A DNA stretch of 64,000 bases, taken from Apodospora peruviana (Eukaryota; Ascomycota; Sordariomycetes; Sordariales; Lasiosphaeriaceae). Shown here piece by piece: positions 21,028-32,233 of this stretch. Each line of letters starts with the position of its first letter. Position 1 is the stretch's first letter. The stretch lies in contig JAUEDM010000006.1 of NCBI GenBank assembly GCA_033439685.1, forward strand, positions 3,162,001 to 3,226,000, read 5' to 3'. The position numbers were made by a program, and so were the translations under genes. The notes under the pieces were generated by a model. The model was not told the origin of the DNA and did not search any database. It saw only the letters and a program-made list of their open reading frames with translations.

Positions 21028-23450
21028 ATGGCTCCCTCTCGTCTACAACAGTCTTGCCCTCGTGTCATCACCAAACCAGCCATGTCGTCCCCAACCTCCG
21101 CAACCGCAAGGATCTCTCCTGGCGGATCCAGGATTGGGCGCCCGCCGCAATGGACCATATCCCGTTCGCGCAAGCTCGCACGCCTCTATGTCTATACAAC
21201 ACTGTCGATAGAGAAGATCATCAAAGTCTTGGAGAATGATGTCTTCAAACCACGGTAGGCCCTATGCTTTACACACCTTAGCTTCTGGTATTTTCTGTTC
21301 CATGTACAAAAACTAAGCTGTTTCCAGAAAGAACTCAGCTCAGAAGACTATCCATAAGATGCTCGATAACGACCCTCGCTATCTTCGGCCTGACTCTCGC
21401 CTTGAGATGGATCAACGAATCAACAGCCTGTCGCTTTCTCCAATCCGCAGCCAAGGAACTCGTGAGAGTTCGACATTCATGTCCCACCACCATGTCAGGA
21501 CTTCACGCCGGACGAATATAGAGGTAAAGCCTCCCCAGACTGCCATTATTGGGGTACAGGGAGAGACTAACATCACGGAACCCTTGACAGGAAGAGTTCA
21601 ATCCGCTGAGCACCGTTCCATCCTCCACCTCGGGTTCAGGATCAAACATGAGAAGCACACCATCTTTCGAATTCGGCACTCTATCACCAAGTACATCGTC
21701 GTCAGGGATCACGGAGGGTCTACGAAGGCTCTCCATCCCTATGTGGTCCGTGGAACAGGAGAATACACGCGGGGGATCCTTCGACAGTGGCTCCTTTGGC
21801 GTCCGCGAAGTACAGCGACGAGTGTCCGACTGTTCGACCAATTACGCGAGACAGATATCGACTCTCCTGAAGCGATTTTCAATCTCTAGCAGCTCTGAGC
21901 CCGAAGACGACGAGCAACAGCAAGAATATCGCCCTTCATCTGGTGGATCAACCGACTCAGAACCAGCTGCGGTATCTGAGGCCTTTCCTGAGCCAGGATT
22001 TGCGCTCCCTGGGGACTTTCTCGGTGCCCATAGTCGAAACTGTGCTGAGTTCCCGGGCCAAGAGCATGGCAGTGGAACATGCTGGTGTTCTATCGCAAGA
22101 GAAACGTCAAGTCTTGACGGGTCTTGGCTACTTTCCACTGGTGAGCTGGGTGATCTGGCAAGAGTTATTCTGGACGACCCCTCCAAAGCCAATATCTTCA
22201 TGCGTGACTGCTTCGGCAACACACCGCTGCATCTGTTTGCCTCCATGGAGGGATACCGAGAGGTGTTACTTGGAATGGTGCTGCACAGCGACAGTGTTCG
22301 AACGACAAACAATGCGAGCCAAACTTTCCTTCATGTTCTGAATGTGGAGTGGTTCTCGGACCTCGACAGTCCCTCAGCCCTGCTGAAGCAGCTCCTTGCA
22401 TTTTTGGCTCATTCGGCACCAGATCTTGTCTATGACACGGACGTGTACGGGCGCAACTTTTTCCACCGTGCTCACTCGCTTATCCACGATGAGGAGATCC
22501 TGGCCGGGCTGCTATCACCATTCAATCCCATCGCCGCATCACGTCGCGACGCATTTGGTTTCAACCCCCTGGCCAATACCCAACTCGGTGGCGAAGGGCC
22601 GTTCATACCACCACGACGAGTCGGAAGTCGTTCTCCTTCCGAGGAAGACAGTACTCCAACACGCCCAGGCAGCAGACCCTCCTCTGCCGACGAAGTCTCC
22701 TTTCTGGCTTATCATGCCCGCCTTGTCCAAGTTATCCAGTCATCATACAACAATGCCCGTGTTGAGGATGTTGAAGGTCGAAATGGCCTGCACTGCCTAG
22801 CGGAGGCCATCATCAATCAGCAAACCATGGATGAGCAACGCTCCGCTATATCCACGGGCCGCCCAATGAAACGCAAGCTTGACACGAAAGATACGGGTAG
22901 TGTCAGCCCAATTGCCAGTACCAGCACTACGAGTGTCGGCAGCAGCTCCAATGCCGAAGGCACACTTGTCGCCCGGCTGCGCCACGTTGAAGGTCTTACC
23001 ATCCACTCGGCCCACCCCGTTGACATCAACCATTACGACAAGCATGGCAATACCGTATTGATGGCATTCATCAAGCACATCTCGGACGCCCAGGATGACA
23101 AGTCCAAGACGCTTATGACCATCCTAGAGACCTTGATCCGCGCCGGTGTGCGTCTTGAGGCGCGTAATCGCCGAGGCGAAACGGCACTGCTAGTTGCGGC
23201 ACGTTTAGGTCGAAAGACGGCGCTGACTACGCTGCTGGAGCATGGTGCCAACGTGTATGCGCGTGATGTGGATGGAAGGGGCGTGCTGGAGGTAATCGAC
23301 GAGACCTGCCGCAGGGCGAGGAGCGATGTGTCGCTGTATGCTCGACTGGAAGCTTGTCGTGTCCTACTGACTGGGCGGCGGGACTGGGGAGTTGTGCTGA
23401 AGCCGAGTATTGTGTCGGAGTGGCGAACCAGGGAGGGGGTATACCCATGA
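21028..23450 (+). CDS. Clr5-domain ankyrin protein
   Basis: Three exons: 21028-21254, 21328-21523 and 21591-23450, all in frame, giving 760 residues. Residues about 41-96 match the Clr5 domain pattern (QWTISRSRKLARLYVYTTLS, then IEKIIKVLEN and KTIHKMLDNDPRYLR), which is found in fungal proteins, some of them linked to heterochromatin or DNA binding. A long Ser-rich linker follows. Ankyrin-like units then appear: DCFGNTPLHLFASMEGYREV, GRNGLHCLAEAI, and a clear last pair, RRGETALLVAARLGRKTALT with LLEHGANVYARDVDGRG. No signal peptide. The start is the first ATG of the frame; an upstream GTG in frame is not used in nuclear genes. The role is inferred to be nuclear or regulatory; no target is known. 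Confidence 0.85.
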
Positions 23451-23826
23451 GTGCTATTAGATTTTGGGATTGGCGTAATGGTTGTATAGAGTGCCATGAT
23501 GACGTATCGTTTGCTGATATAGTGATGTATTTGAGGTTCATTAGATGTTAGACCAGAGTACTAATATAGACAATCAACAGTTCTGGGCTGGACATATAAT
23601 TGTAAGTACCAGGTGATTATGAAACTTTGCATTTGAAAGTGAAGACAGAACTTTTCCTGAATTACGTGCCAAGTAGGTACATACCAAACCAACCACCACT
23701 GGATTACTTACCTCGAAAGAACTTACAAACTGAATCCCCAATCAAACGCCTTTCAATCTCCCATATTAACCGCCACACTACCAAGAAACACAAGTCAAGG
23801 AACATAAAAATCTCACCTTTTATGGG
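23451..23826. other. Short convergent intergenic region
   Basis: Shared 3' flank of the Clr5-ankyrin gene and the minus-strand proline-rich gene. AT-rich in parts. No gene supported. Confidence 0.5.
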
Positions 23827-25041
23827 TTAGACGCAGTTTTCTTTAAGAACAGGAACCTCCTCGCAACGGTTCGTTTCGCAAACAGTGTCGCAAACCACGC
23901 CCTCGGCGACCCAGACGAAGTTCTCGATTCCCTTTGCTGGTAGGCGTCAGTGCTTCATATCGGGCGTGTTTGCGGCGGCGGGATAGTAGTACTGGCTTCT
24001 GTAGCCCAGACGACAGGCGCAGTATGATGGTGGTTGGTGTTGTGGTTGTGGCTGCGGCTGGTAGTCCTCGCCATAATATGGCGGCGTTGGGGTAGTAGTG
24101 TTAGGTTTCGATAGGGGTGTTCGAAAAATGCAGGTCTGTGCTGTTGGGATGTGGCATTTGTTGCTGTGCGGGTTGCATTGTGCTGGGCAGTTGACTGACG
24201 TAGAGTCTGGAGGTCGGGGGATGGGGTCCGGGATGTGCTTGGTTGGGTCCCGGATTGGGAGATCGTCCGGAGTTTGGACCTTGTTTGGGTAGTCGATTGA
24301 TGGGTAGTTCGGGTTATGGGCGTCTGGGGGATAATTTGGATATGGTGGGTAGTTTGGTATAGGACTAGCTGGAGGAGGTTTGGCTGGAGGAGGAGGAGGA
24401 CAAGGACAGGTGTACTGGGGCAGCGGCGGGACTGAGACCTTCTTTGGGTTGTCATATTGGGGATAGTAGTAGTCCGGTTTATGGGCAACTGAAGGAGGAA
24501 GATAGGTGTTGGTCGGGTGAGGAGGAGGAGGAGGAGGAGGACAGTAACAAGTTGCCTTTGGCGGATCGACTGGGATCTTCTTTGGGTAATCCGGCCAGGG
24601 TGGGTCGTATAGGGGCGTTTTGTAGACTGGTGGTGACCCCGGAGGCGGATACACCTTCTCATAGGTTGGGGGATGAGGAGGTGTATACTGAGGAGTATAT
24701 TGAGGAGGATACTTCCGTGGAGGAGGCGTATACTGAGGTGGAGGATACTTCTCCTTTTCATATATCGACGGAGTATACTTTGGCGTTTCATAAGTTGGAG
24801 GAGGAGGAGTTGGAGGACAGTGACAGGTTCCTTGCAGCGTGCAGACTCCTGAACTACCAGTGGCCGGGAAATGCTGGGAGTAGTTTGGGTCGTATGGTTT
24901 GGCCAGGGGAGGAGGACAGTTACAGGTTGCATAGGGCGTGCAGAGCCCTTTACTACCAGTGCCAGGAGAGTAATATTGATCTTCCCAGCAAATGGGCTGA
25001 ACCCACAGCGCAATGAAGAAGAGAACTTGATAAGTCGCCAT
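23827..25041 (-). CDS. Secreted proline-rich cysteine protein with an in-frame TGA
   Basis: The ATG at 25041 (MATYQVLFFIALW) gives a good signal peptide; an ATG 51 nt further upstream would bury it. The mature protein alternates Cys-Pro motifs (CNCPPP, CHCPPT, CYCPPPPPPP, CPCPPPPP) with Tyr/Pro-rich spacers, like an extensin-type wall protein, and ends in a Cys-containing module (CNPHSNKC, CACRLGY). The frame stops at a TGA (23949-23947) after 364 residues. The same frame then continues with RLPAKGIENFVWVAEGVVCD and four Cys to a TAA at 23827. In related fungal proteins a Trp often precedes RLP, so the TGA probably replaces TGG. Alternatives are stop-codon read-through or a consensus error. 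A 56-nt GTACTA...CAG intron would remove the TGA but shifts the frame. Confidence 0.75.
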
Positions 25042-25599
25042 GATGATGACTGACTTTTGTGAGTTGTGAAATGAGAACGCTGGGGGGATCAATGATCATT
25101 TCATGCTCTCATCGCCTTTTGACTGTTAATATGTTATTTTTCAAAGCTCTGGGTAATGTGGAGAGAGGCCTCTCGAGCTGAGTTATCCACAACCTCAACC
25201 TCAAAGGAGAGTTGTCTAGGCGGGGGAGCCATCTAGACTTCAGGCTCATCGGCCGCCATCAAAGAAGCGTGAATTCACACGCGCCTTGGAATTCTTGGCA
25301 CGGTATCTAGACTTCATGATATTGTTCTTCACGGAACCATTCGTGTATTTTCGACTGTTTTCAACATCATCATCTCGTGATTATTTTCAGCTCCATCACA
25401 CGCAACCCGGTTAATTGACGTCCGAAATAGATGAGTCTAACCCGAACATCATCCGCACCTCATGGTGTTTGTTCATATAGTCCTCAGGGATATTTGCCAA
25501 CCCAACCCACGCCCACTGTCTGAGTACCCAAGATCGAACACATACACACACACGCACAAGTCCAACAACACCAAGACATCCCAAAACAAATTATCCAAC
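25042..25599. other. Divergent promoter region
   Basis: About 560 bp between the divergent proline-rich and SUR7-like genes. A CA-rich run lies near 25540-25560. No gene supported. Confidence 0.45.
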
Positions 25600-26602
25600 A
25601 TGAGATCCGGCTGCGTTACCAGCATCACCTCCACCTGCTTTATTGCCATCGCATTCGGCCTCTTCCTGCTCGTCGCCCTTGCAACCATCCGTTCAGACAC
25701 GAACCAGATGTCAGCACTTCAGTTCTGCATCATTGACACCTCGATCACCAAGGTCAAGATCAACGGCTACGAGCTGGTCGGGCTGCCCGACCCGTTCGAC
25801 TACTCCCGCCACAAGCAGATCTTCAAGGTGTACCTGCTCAACTACTGCAGCGATCACTTCAAACCCGGCACCTGTGAAGAAGTCATTGACTTCTGCTCCA
25901 AGCCTCGCGAGGTGATCTGGGGCCTGTTCACGGTGTGGTCCCTCTGGGGCGTCCAGTTGCGGCTTGACGGGGGAGCCAAGTTCGAGTGGCTCGACCGCGG
26001 TCCAAACTGGTTGTGGATTGCCTCCCTCGTTGGGATCTGCGCCTCCGGGTTGGGCATGCTGATGAGCCTTGCCCAAGCTCACCGGCACTATAGACTCAAG
26101 TTTCTGGTTGTTTTTGTGTCTGTTGTACGTTTTATTCGCCCCTTTCTCTCCTTTCTTTGAAAGTAAGTACTTAATACCTGTACCAGCTCGCCGCGTGCGC
26201 ACAACTCGCCACCGCCATTACTGCGCAGGTCACCTATGGTGCCCTCGTGTCCAAGGCACATGACGACAACATCTCCATCACGGCCAAACTTGGGCTGTAT
26301 GTTTTGGTGGTCAGCTGGGTCGCTACGGGATGTGCCGCGTGCTCGACCGTGCTTCGCCCTGTTGTATTTCAAGCAGGCAGGTGGTGGGCAAGATCACGCC
26401 CACGTCAGGGGGTAAGAAGGCGATCTGGACGGGAAAATCGTCGCACGCCGCCGCGTATAGTTCATACACCGAGGTCAAGGATGCTGACTCGGGCGCGGTG
26501 CTGCTGGTGTTGGCTAGTACCGTGCAGCCGCAACATGGTGCTCACAACGGAACGGACTTGAAGTATGAGCCGTATAGGGGTGCACATGGCGATTGCTGCT
26601 GA
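25600..26602 (+). CDS. SUR7/PalI-like four-pass membrane protein, C-terminus uncertain
   Basis: Exon 1 is 25600-26124 (ATG of MRSGCVTSITSTCF), the intron is 26125-26186 (GTACGT...CAG), and exon 2 starts at 26187 in frame. Membrane segments: CFIAIAFGLFLLVALATI, then LWIASLVGICASGLGMLMSL, LKFLVVFVSV continuing across the intron, and LGLYVLVVSWVATGCAACST. The first extracellular loop contains KVYLLNYCSD and a second Cys, the layout of SUR7/PalI family proteins, which act in plasma-membrane domains (eisosomes) or pH signalling. After about 26330 the expected tail (KITPTSGGKKAIWTGKSSH) lies in a different frame from the last membrane helix, so there is a frameshift or a missed small intron. An early stop at 26559-26561 would apply if the frame is right as read. 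Confidence 0.65.
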
Positions 26603-27821
26603 GTGTGACTTGGGTGGAATTGGAAAAGAATTGATATAGTCTCTTGATTGGGCTCGTTGAAGTTGTGTCGAATATAGTCACCATCTCATCGAAGTGGTGG
26701 GCGGTAATCTTTCGCAGTTTTCTGTTGGAAGTTCTTCACCAAAAGTACCATGTAATTATTTCTGTTATTAGCTCACTTGTGTTTATGCGCCGTATCGGTG
26801 ATTGAAGTGGTTCCCGGTTTGATGCTGGTACTGTCAATGTCGCTGACCTAGGATGAGCTTTGCAATCCCACAGATCCCGAGTTAAGATGCCGAAGACATA
26901 AATCCAAGCAGACGGGTAGGTGGTCCCTCTTTATGTGTCTTGAGATAATTAAGGTAGAAGAGGGAATAAGGCACGATTACATCACAGCAGAGATGATTTA
27001 CACGCCAAGCAAACACACTCGTGGAGTAAACAACAGCGAGCGCACCGTTCCATTGGCGCGCAAGCGATATCCGGGGTTGGCTCCGGGCGATCATTGGAGC
27101 GGCCACCTTCTCCCACAGGGGTCTTGGCCCGGCTCAGGTTGCACATGGCTCGGAAACAGGTATCATACTTCCAATAACGAACATACGGAACCCGGAAGAT
27201 GCTTGCCTGTTAATCATCCTGCCGGGTACAATCGACTTGGTAGGCGCCCCAATGACAAGGCTTGGCACGGAGACAGACAGGTTTGGCGTTGAAGCTATTC
27301 CCGTGCATCTGCCTGCTCAGTTGCCGACTCCGTGTGCCGACCCTCAGTACCGACTTCAAGCGGTATTGGCATACTCTGGTCCGGCCGGGTGGGAGAATTT
27401 ATGCAAATCGTTGGGTGCCCCGGAGGTGGACGTGACTCTCCGCGAACCGTACCTGGTTGGCCACTTTATCCGCCAACCTTAGCCGCATACTACATCCCCG
27501 AAGAGGAAATCTCGCTACGAGTTCCGATGTCTGCTTGTGACCGCTGGGCAATTTTACACTTGCCGACTCCCATTGCCTAGCGCACCGGATGTGAGGGATT
27601 GTCGTGTTTGTGTTCAGAATCGGTATGAGGAGGCACTATTCTCGTCGAGGGAGCTTCCGTGATGTTGCCGGACTTCCTGCGCAGCCGGCGCTTGAAGATG
27701 ACCACGAAACATGGGTTGGATTGTATAAGTATGCCACTACCAGCAGACATTCGTGGTCTCTAGCTTGCTTCACATTGATCTTGCCAAAGACAAAATCATT
27801 GCAAGAAGAAACATCCTCATC
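26603..27821. other. Intergenic, about 1.2 kb
   Basis: No supported gene; short ORFs only. The sequence just before 27822 is the esterase gene's 5' flank. Confidence 0.45.
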
Positions 27822-28762
27822 ATGCTTCTTCGCAACTTTCTTGGCCTTGCGGCCGCCGCAACGACAGGCCTCTGCGCCTCGCTGCAGCAGGTCACCAACT
27901 TTGGCACCAACCCGACCAAGATCTACATGTACATCTACGTCCCGGACAAGCTGGCTACGAACCCAGCAGTCATCGTAGCGGTTAGTGATACCAACCCCTG
28001 CCGTTCCTGGCAGTCAACTGACAAGACCGATCGGGCACACAGATGCACCCCTGCGGCGGCACAGCGCAGCAATGGTACAGCGGCACCAAGCTGCCTTCCT
28101 ACGCCGACTCCAACGGCTTCATCCTCATCTACCCGGGCACGCCCAACTTCTCCAACTGCTGGGACGTCAACGCGGCGGCTTCCCTAACACACGGGCAAGG
28201 CGGCGACGCGCTGGCCATCGTCAACATGGTCAACTACACGCTCGACAAGTACAAGGGCGACCGGACCCGCGTCTTCGCCATGGGCGGCTCCTCGGGAGCC
28301 ATGATGACCAACGTGCTGGCCGGTTCGTATCCGGACGTCTTCGAGGCCGGCGCCGCCTTCTCGGGCACCGCGCACGCCTGTTTTGCCGGGGCGGCCGGCA
28401 ACACCCCCTTCGCGCCCAACCAGACCTGCGCCCAGGGCCTCAAGCACACACCCGAGGAGTGGGGAAACTTTGTGCGCAACTCGTACCCGGGCTATACCGG
28501 CCGCCGACCGCGCATGCAGATCTTCCATGGGCTGGCCGACACCCTTGTCCGCCCGCAGTGCGCGATCGAGGCGCTCAAGCAATGGAGTAATGTGCTGGGC
28601 GTTCAGTTTGCCAAGAACGTGACCGGCACGCCGTCGGCGGCGTACACGCAGCAGATCTACGGGGACGGGACCAAGCTTCAGGGCTTCTTTGGGCAGGGAG
28701 TGGGTCATATCGCGCCGGTGAACGAGCAGTTGATGCTCAAGTTCTTTGGCTTGATTAGTTAG
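27822..28762 (+). CDS. Secreted CE1-type esterase (acetyl xylan/feruloyl esterase-like)
   Basis: Exon 1 at 27822-27980 and exon 2 at 28043-28762, phase 0, give 292 residues. The signal peptide is MLLRNFLGLAAAATTGLCAS. The alpha/beta-hydrolase features are in order: an oxyanion-region HPCGGTAQQWY near residue 55, the nucleophile elbow GGSSG with Ser136, and a late His in GQGVGHIAPVN. Conserved family patches include GFILIYPGTPNFSNCWD and FHGLADTLVRP, whose Asp is the probable acid. This fits the PHB-depolymerase-like CE1 group that deacetylates xylan or removes ferulate from plant cell walls. There is no CBM1 or other binding module; the protein ends right after the catalytic domain. Intact, and probably induced on plant material (family knowledge, not seen here). 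Confidence 0.88.
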
Positions 28763-29169
28763 GTTGGAGGACGTGATTGTGGTGGTTGAATGTCAGGATG
28801 TGTAAGAGTGTGGACGATGCTAGGTAAATAGTATAAAAATGTGTATGGAATTTGCTGTTGATTCGTTGAAGATCACCCAGTTACGCAGGACGATGGTGAC
28901 AGGTACCTCTTGACACCCCAGATATGCCCGAGATATCTCTACTGGGCCACCAATAGGGGGCCTCTCAAACTCAATGGTATGAGACGGTGCAGCTAAGTTG
29001 CATCGGTGGAGGCTGTGCAGTGGTTTAACCGACCTGTTTAGAACACCAATCGGCACATGGCTTTCACCGGTCTTCAAGTTCTCAAAAGTTGCTCCGTCGT
29101 GACATTTCCAGTTCCAAAACTCCAGCTCCTTGATGCCCAGCGACCACGATCCCTCCAGTCCACATACTA
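28763..29169. other. Intergenic
   Basis: About 400 bp with no supported gene. Confidence 0.45.
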
Positions 29170-30246
29170 ATGAACTTCACCACCCCACTCCTACCCAACA
29201 CGACAAACTGCACCTTCCACCTCCACGATCGAAATGGCTCACCAAGAAAGGATACCCTCTCTGCTGGCAGCGCGGCATTCATCACCATCGCCCTCATTTT
29301 CGCCTGCATGACTCAGCTCCCCGGCTCGCTGGTTACCCGCAAAGCCAACCGCTTCTAGCGTATATCGCCATCCCTTTGCATAGTCGAGACCTTCTTCATC
29401 TTCATCCGGGTAGCCGTGCTACTCTTCAATACCCTGTGCACGGTCTGCCGTCGTCACGTTGTGCCTGAACTCTTCAGCGGCTGCTTGCCACTCGATCGAC
29501 CCGAGCGCCAGGGTGGCACATCACAGAAGGCCACGGCCTACGCGTTGCTGGCCGAGCGCCTGGGGGAACTCGCGCAAGTATAATTATTGGCTGCGCCGGC
29601 GGTCAAGGGGAGACCGAACCAACTCTTGGTGAGATCGTTGCATTGCTGGACGAGGTGTCGAGCCTCGAACGCAGTGCGACACTGCGGCCAATCGTCATCA
29701 TCCCGATGGTGCTGCAGTTTGCCAAGATTATGGTTGTCGACGCGAGCTGGTTCTACGTGAAACTGCTGCCGTGCGTGTACTTTTTGTCGTGGTTCTCGGT
29801 CGAATTCTTGTTGCTGATGGTGCACGGTGATGGACTGAACGAGACGGACAAGCTGGAGGCCGAGAGGATCCTGCTGCCCAGAGTTGCAAAATGCGGAAGT
29901 GGTCACGCCGAGAAACAACTCAACAGAGTTGGTGGAATTACCCCCAGAGCCCTCTTCATCGTCACCAATGCCAAGCACATCCCCAAGTGGTTCAAATTCG
30001 TCTGGTTCTTTGCCATGATAACGAGCTTTCTCCTACTCCTGCTGCTCGATGTGCTGATCGGCACTGCGATAGTTCAAGTCAGCGAGTGGTGGATGAGGAG
30101 GTCCTGGAGCAAGAAATTTCAGCAACGCGAGATTGGATTGCCTTGAAGACTGCCGGTTTCATTCTGGTGTATTATATCGCCTTCTATGATGACGATGGAA
30201 GCAGCAAGCCGACGTGGCTGAATTGGCTTGGTCGAGTTGACAATTG
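29170..30246 (+). pseudogene. Broken polytopic membrane protein
   Basis: An ATG at 29170 opens MNFTTPLLPNTTNCTF (several N-glycosylation sites) and a first hydrophobic segment. The frame hits TAG at 29356-29358, then continues in the same frame with CIVETFFIFIRVAVLLFNTL. Near 29575 the frame shifts, and membrane segments continue (VYFLSWFSVEFLLLMVHG, FVWFFAMITSFLLLLLLDVL). A further shift near 30080 is needed to reach LKTAGFILVYYIAF and the final stop at 30245. One nonsense codon (CAG to TAG is the simplest change) plus at least two frameshifts make it a probable pseudogene. It resembles a fungal multi-pass membrane protein, but no named family is recognised. Confidence 0.6.
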
Positions 30247-30454
30247 AACAAGACCATGATAAAATGCAAAACACCATATTGTAGCAACTATATAAATCAA
30301 CATTGTCCCTTGACCTATACGACTACCTCAACCACAGATATACACAGGGGAATCACGCCCTAAACTCCTTACTCACTCCAATATCAACTCAGCTGCCAGG
30401 CAACCGGTACCTTACTCAATCTTCTGAAAAGCTTCTTCTCTCCCTTACATGTAA

Positions 30455-31081
30455 CTATCCCTCCTGCAAAACCCGCTCCCCCCTCCCCTTCGGCCCAACC
30501 CCAAGCAGTTCCAGCTCATCCGTCACGCCCGGGATCTCGTTAGCAACCCACTCATGAACTCCGCAGCAATTGGCCAGAGCCCGGCCGAACCCATTGGGCG
30601 GCACCTCCCCGCCGGTCGCGTCCGACCCTTCGCCGAAAAGATAAAGCGGGTCGACGGTGCCGATGGCGATGCTGATGTTAGCGCCGGACTCGCGGCGCCA
30701 GTACAGGAAGGTGCCGCATTCGGAACAAAACCCACGCGCGTTGCCCTCGGTGCAGTAGTAGTTCCTGAGGGTGTCTGTGTTGGGGCTGGTCCACGTGAAG
30801 CATTTGTAGGGGACCTTGTGATAAAGAAAAAAGAGCGAGGATGTGCTCTTGCGGCATTGGGTGCATTGGCATGTTCCGCTCTGGATATACACGCAGGTGT
30901 TAGTGTGATAATATGTCGTGGAGACTTTTTTGGCTGAAACGTAATTATTACATACGCTGTGTTTGAAATCGTGGTCTTCGGGGAAGCTGATCTGGTAGGT
31001 GATCTTACCGCATTGGCAGCTTCCTGTGACCTTTTTGGGGAGGGGGCCCAGATCAAATTCTTTGATGGCTGGCGCTGCCAT
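30455..31081 (-). CDS. GFA/CENP-V domain protein
   Basis: Exon 1 at 31081-30956 and exon 2 at 30880-30455 give 183 residues. The zinc-binding Cys pattern of the Gfa/CENP-V/Mss4-like fold is complete: SCQCGKITY near residue 22, CQCTQCRK after the splice, and CSECGTFLYW in the second half. Members bind zinc; the best-studied relatives are annotated glutathione-dependent formaldehyde-activating enzymes, though activity in fungal paralogues is often unproven. No signal peptide, so probably cytosolic. The 75-nt intron (GTATGT...CAG) is a multiple of three and contains no stop, so retaining it would insert 25 residues between the first and second Cys pairs. Confidence 0.88.
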   Translation of the reverse strand: MAAPAIKEFDLGPLPKKVTGSCQCGKITYQISFPEDHDFKHSVCNNYVSAKKVSTTYYHTNTCVYIQSGTCQCTQCRKSTSSLFFLYHKVPYKCFTWTSPNTDTLRNYYCTEGNARGFCSECGTFLYWRRESGANISIAIGTVDPLYLFGEGSDATGGEVPPNGFGRALANCCGVHEWVANEIPGVTDELELLGVGPKGRGERVLQEG

Positions 31082-31680
31082 TTTGTTTTCTGTACCCGTA
31101 CCTAATTAACACAAGTTTTGTACAAGACTTTTGGTCGAGAAACGTTAATTTGTGTGGGAGATAGAAAAATAGAGATAGCGCCTCGTCTCAGTTATATGCA
31201 TGAGAGATGCGGATGTCATGGTATGTATGGAAAGGCGTGATACGGAGGGATCATTCTTCCGATAATTATGATAACTTATCCTTGGCACATGTCATCGTAT
31301 CTGCAGTTCTTCACAAGGTTCTGGACCGTCCAGAGCACCGTTTTGTGCACGCTTCATACATACTCCGTACGCATTAACCGCTTGTGTTCACGAATTTGGG
31401 TTTGGTTGGCTCTGTCCGGATGTATTCCGTACCCAGACCGCTTTCGAGACGCCACGCAGGCGGTCAGATCTCCCTGGTGATCTATCTAACGCTTTTATTC
31501 CCAGGCCCACTGCACAGACTGTTAGCACCTTCACAGCCAAAGTGATCGGGCAGGCGCAAGCCTTTTGAGTGGGGTCGGGCTGGAATTGCAGTGGGCTTGG
31601 CAGGCGCAGTGACTGGCGGGCTGCCTGACTTGATTGAATTTTCTTTTCTCTCCCTCCTTCCTTCCACTGTCATCCATCAA

Positions 31681-31713
<33 letters not shown>

Positions 31714-32233
31714 ACTTGACTCTGGCAGCTCAGTCTCGCCTCGCTCGATGCAGCAAACATCTTCACGCCCGCATCATGCCGCGTCTGTATCGACGGAAGG
31801 CCAACAAAGACCGAGCCACGCGATGGGCAAGTGCAAGTGGTGCCATCAGCACGGTTGACATTGCTGCCTTCTATGGAGCATCCATCGGTGCTGTCTAACC
31901 CTTGCCGCTGAGGGCCGGTATTAGTCGCAAACAAGACAGTTGGACATCGACACTGTTGATAGCTGCCAAAAGCCAACAGGCCACCTTGTTTTGCCATCTG
32001 GTTAAGCTGGGTGCTCGCATCATCTCATGATTATCCATGTATCACTCCTATTTGCGCCGCCGCTTATCATATGGCGGCCCAGCCGACATATGGAGATAGC
32101 ACGAACGTGACAAGCCTGATGCAGTAATTAGTGTCCAGACCACGGTGGAGATCTCAACGTCCGTGTACCTTGTACTCTGCACAACTTCTCGTCAACCGAT
32201 GATATTACTCTCAACACGCCAATTCTTTTCGGA
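31082..32233. other. Intergenic with microsatellite
   Basis: About 1.15 kb without a supported gene. It contains a perfect CAT repeat at 31681-31710. Confidence 0.5.
31681..31710 (+). repeat. (CAT)10 microsatellite
   Basis: Ten perfect tandem CAT units in noncoding sequence; probably length-variable between strains. Confidence 0.97.

Noticed and set aside
23890..24000. 56-nt intron (GTACTA...CCAG) that would remove the in-frame TGA
   Set aside because: It shifts the downstream frame away from the plausible Cys-rich tail, so it cannot be the normal splice.
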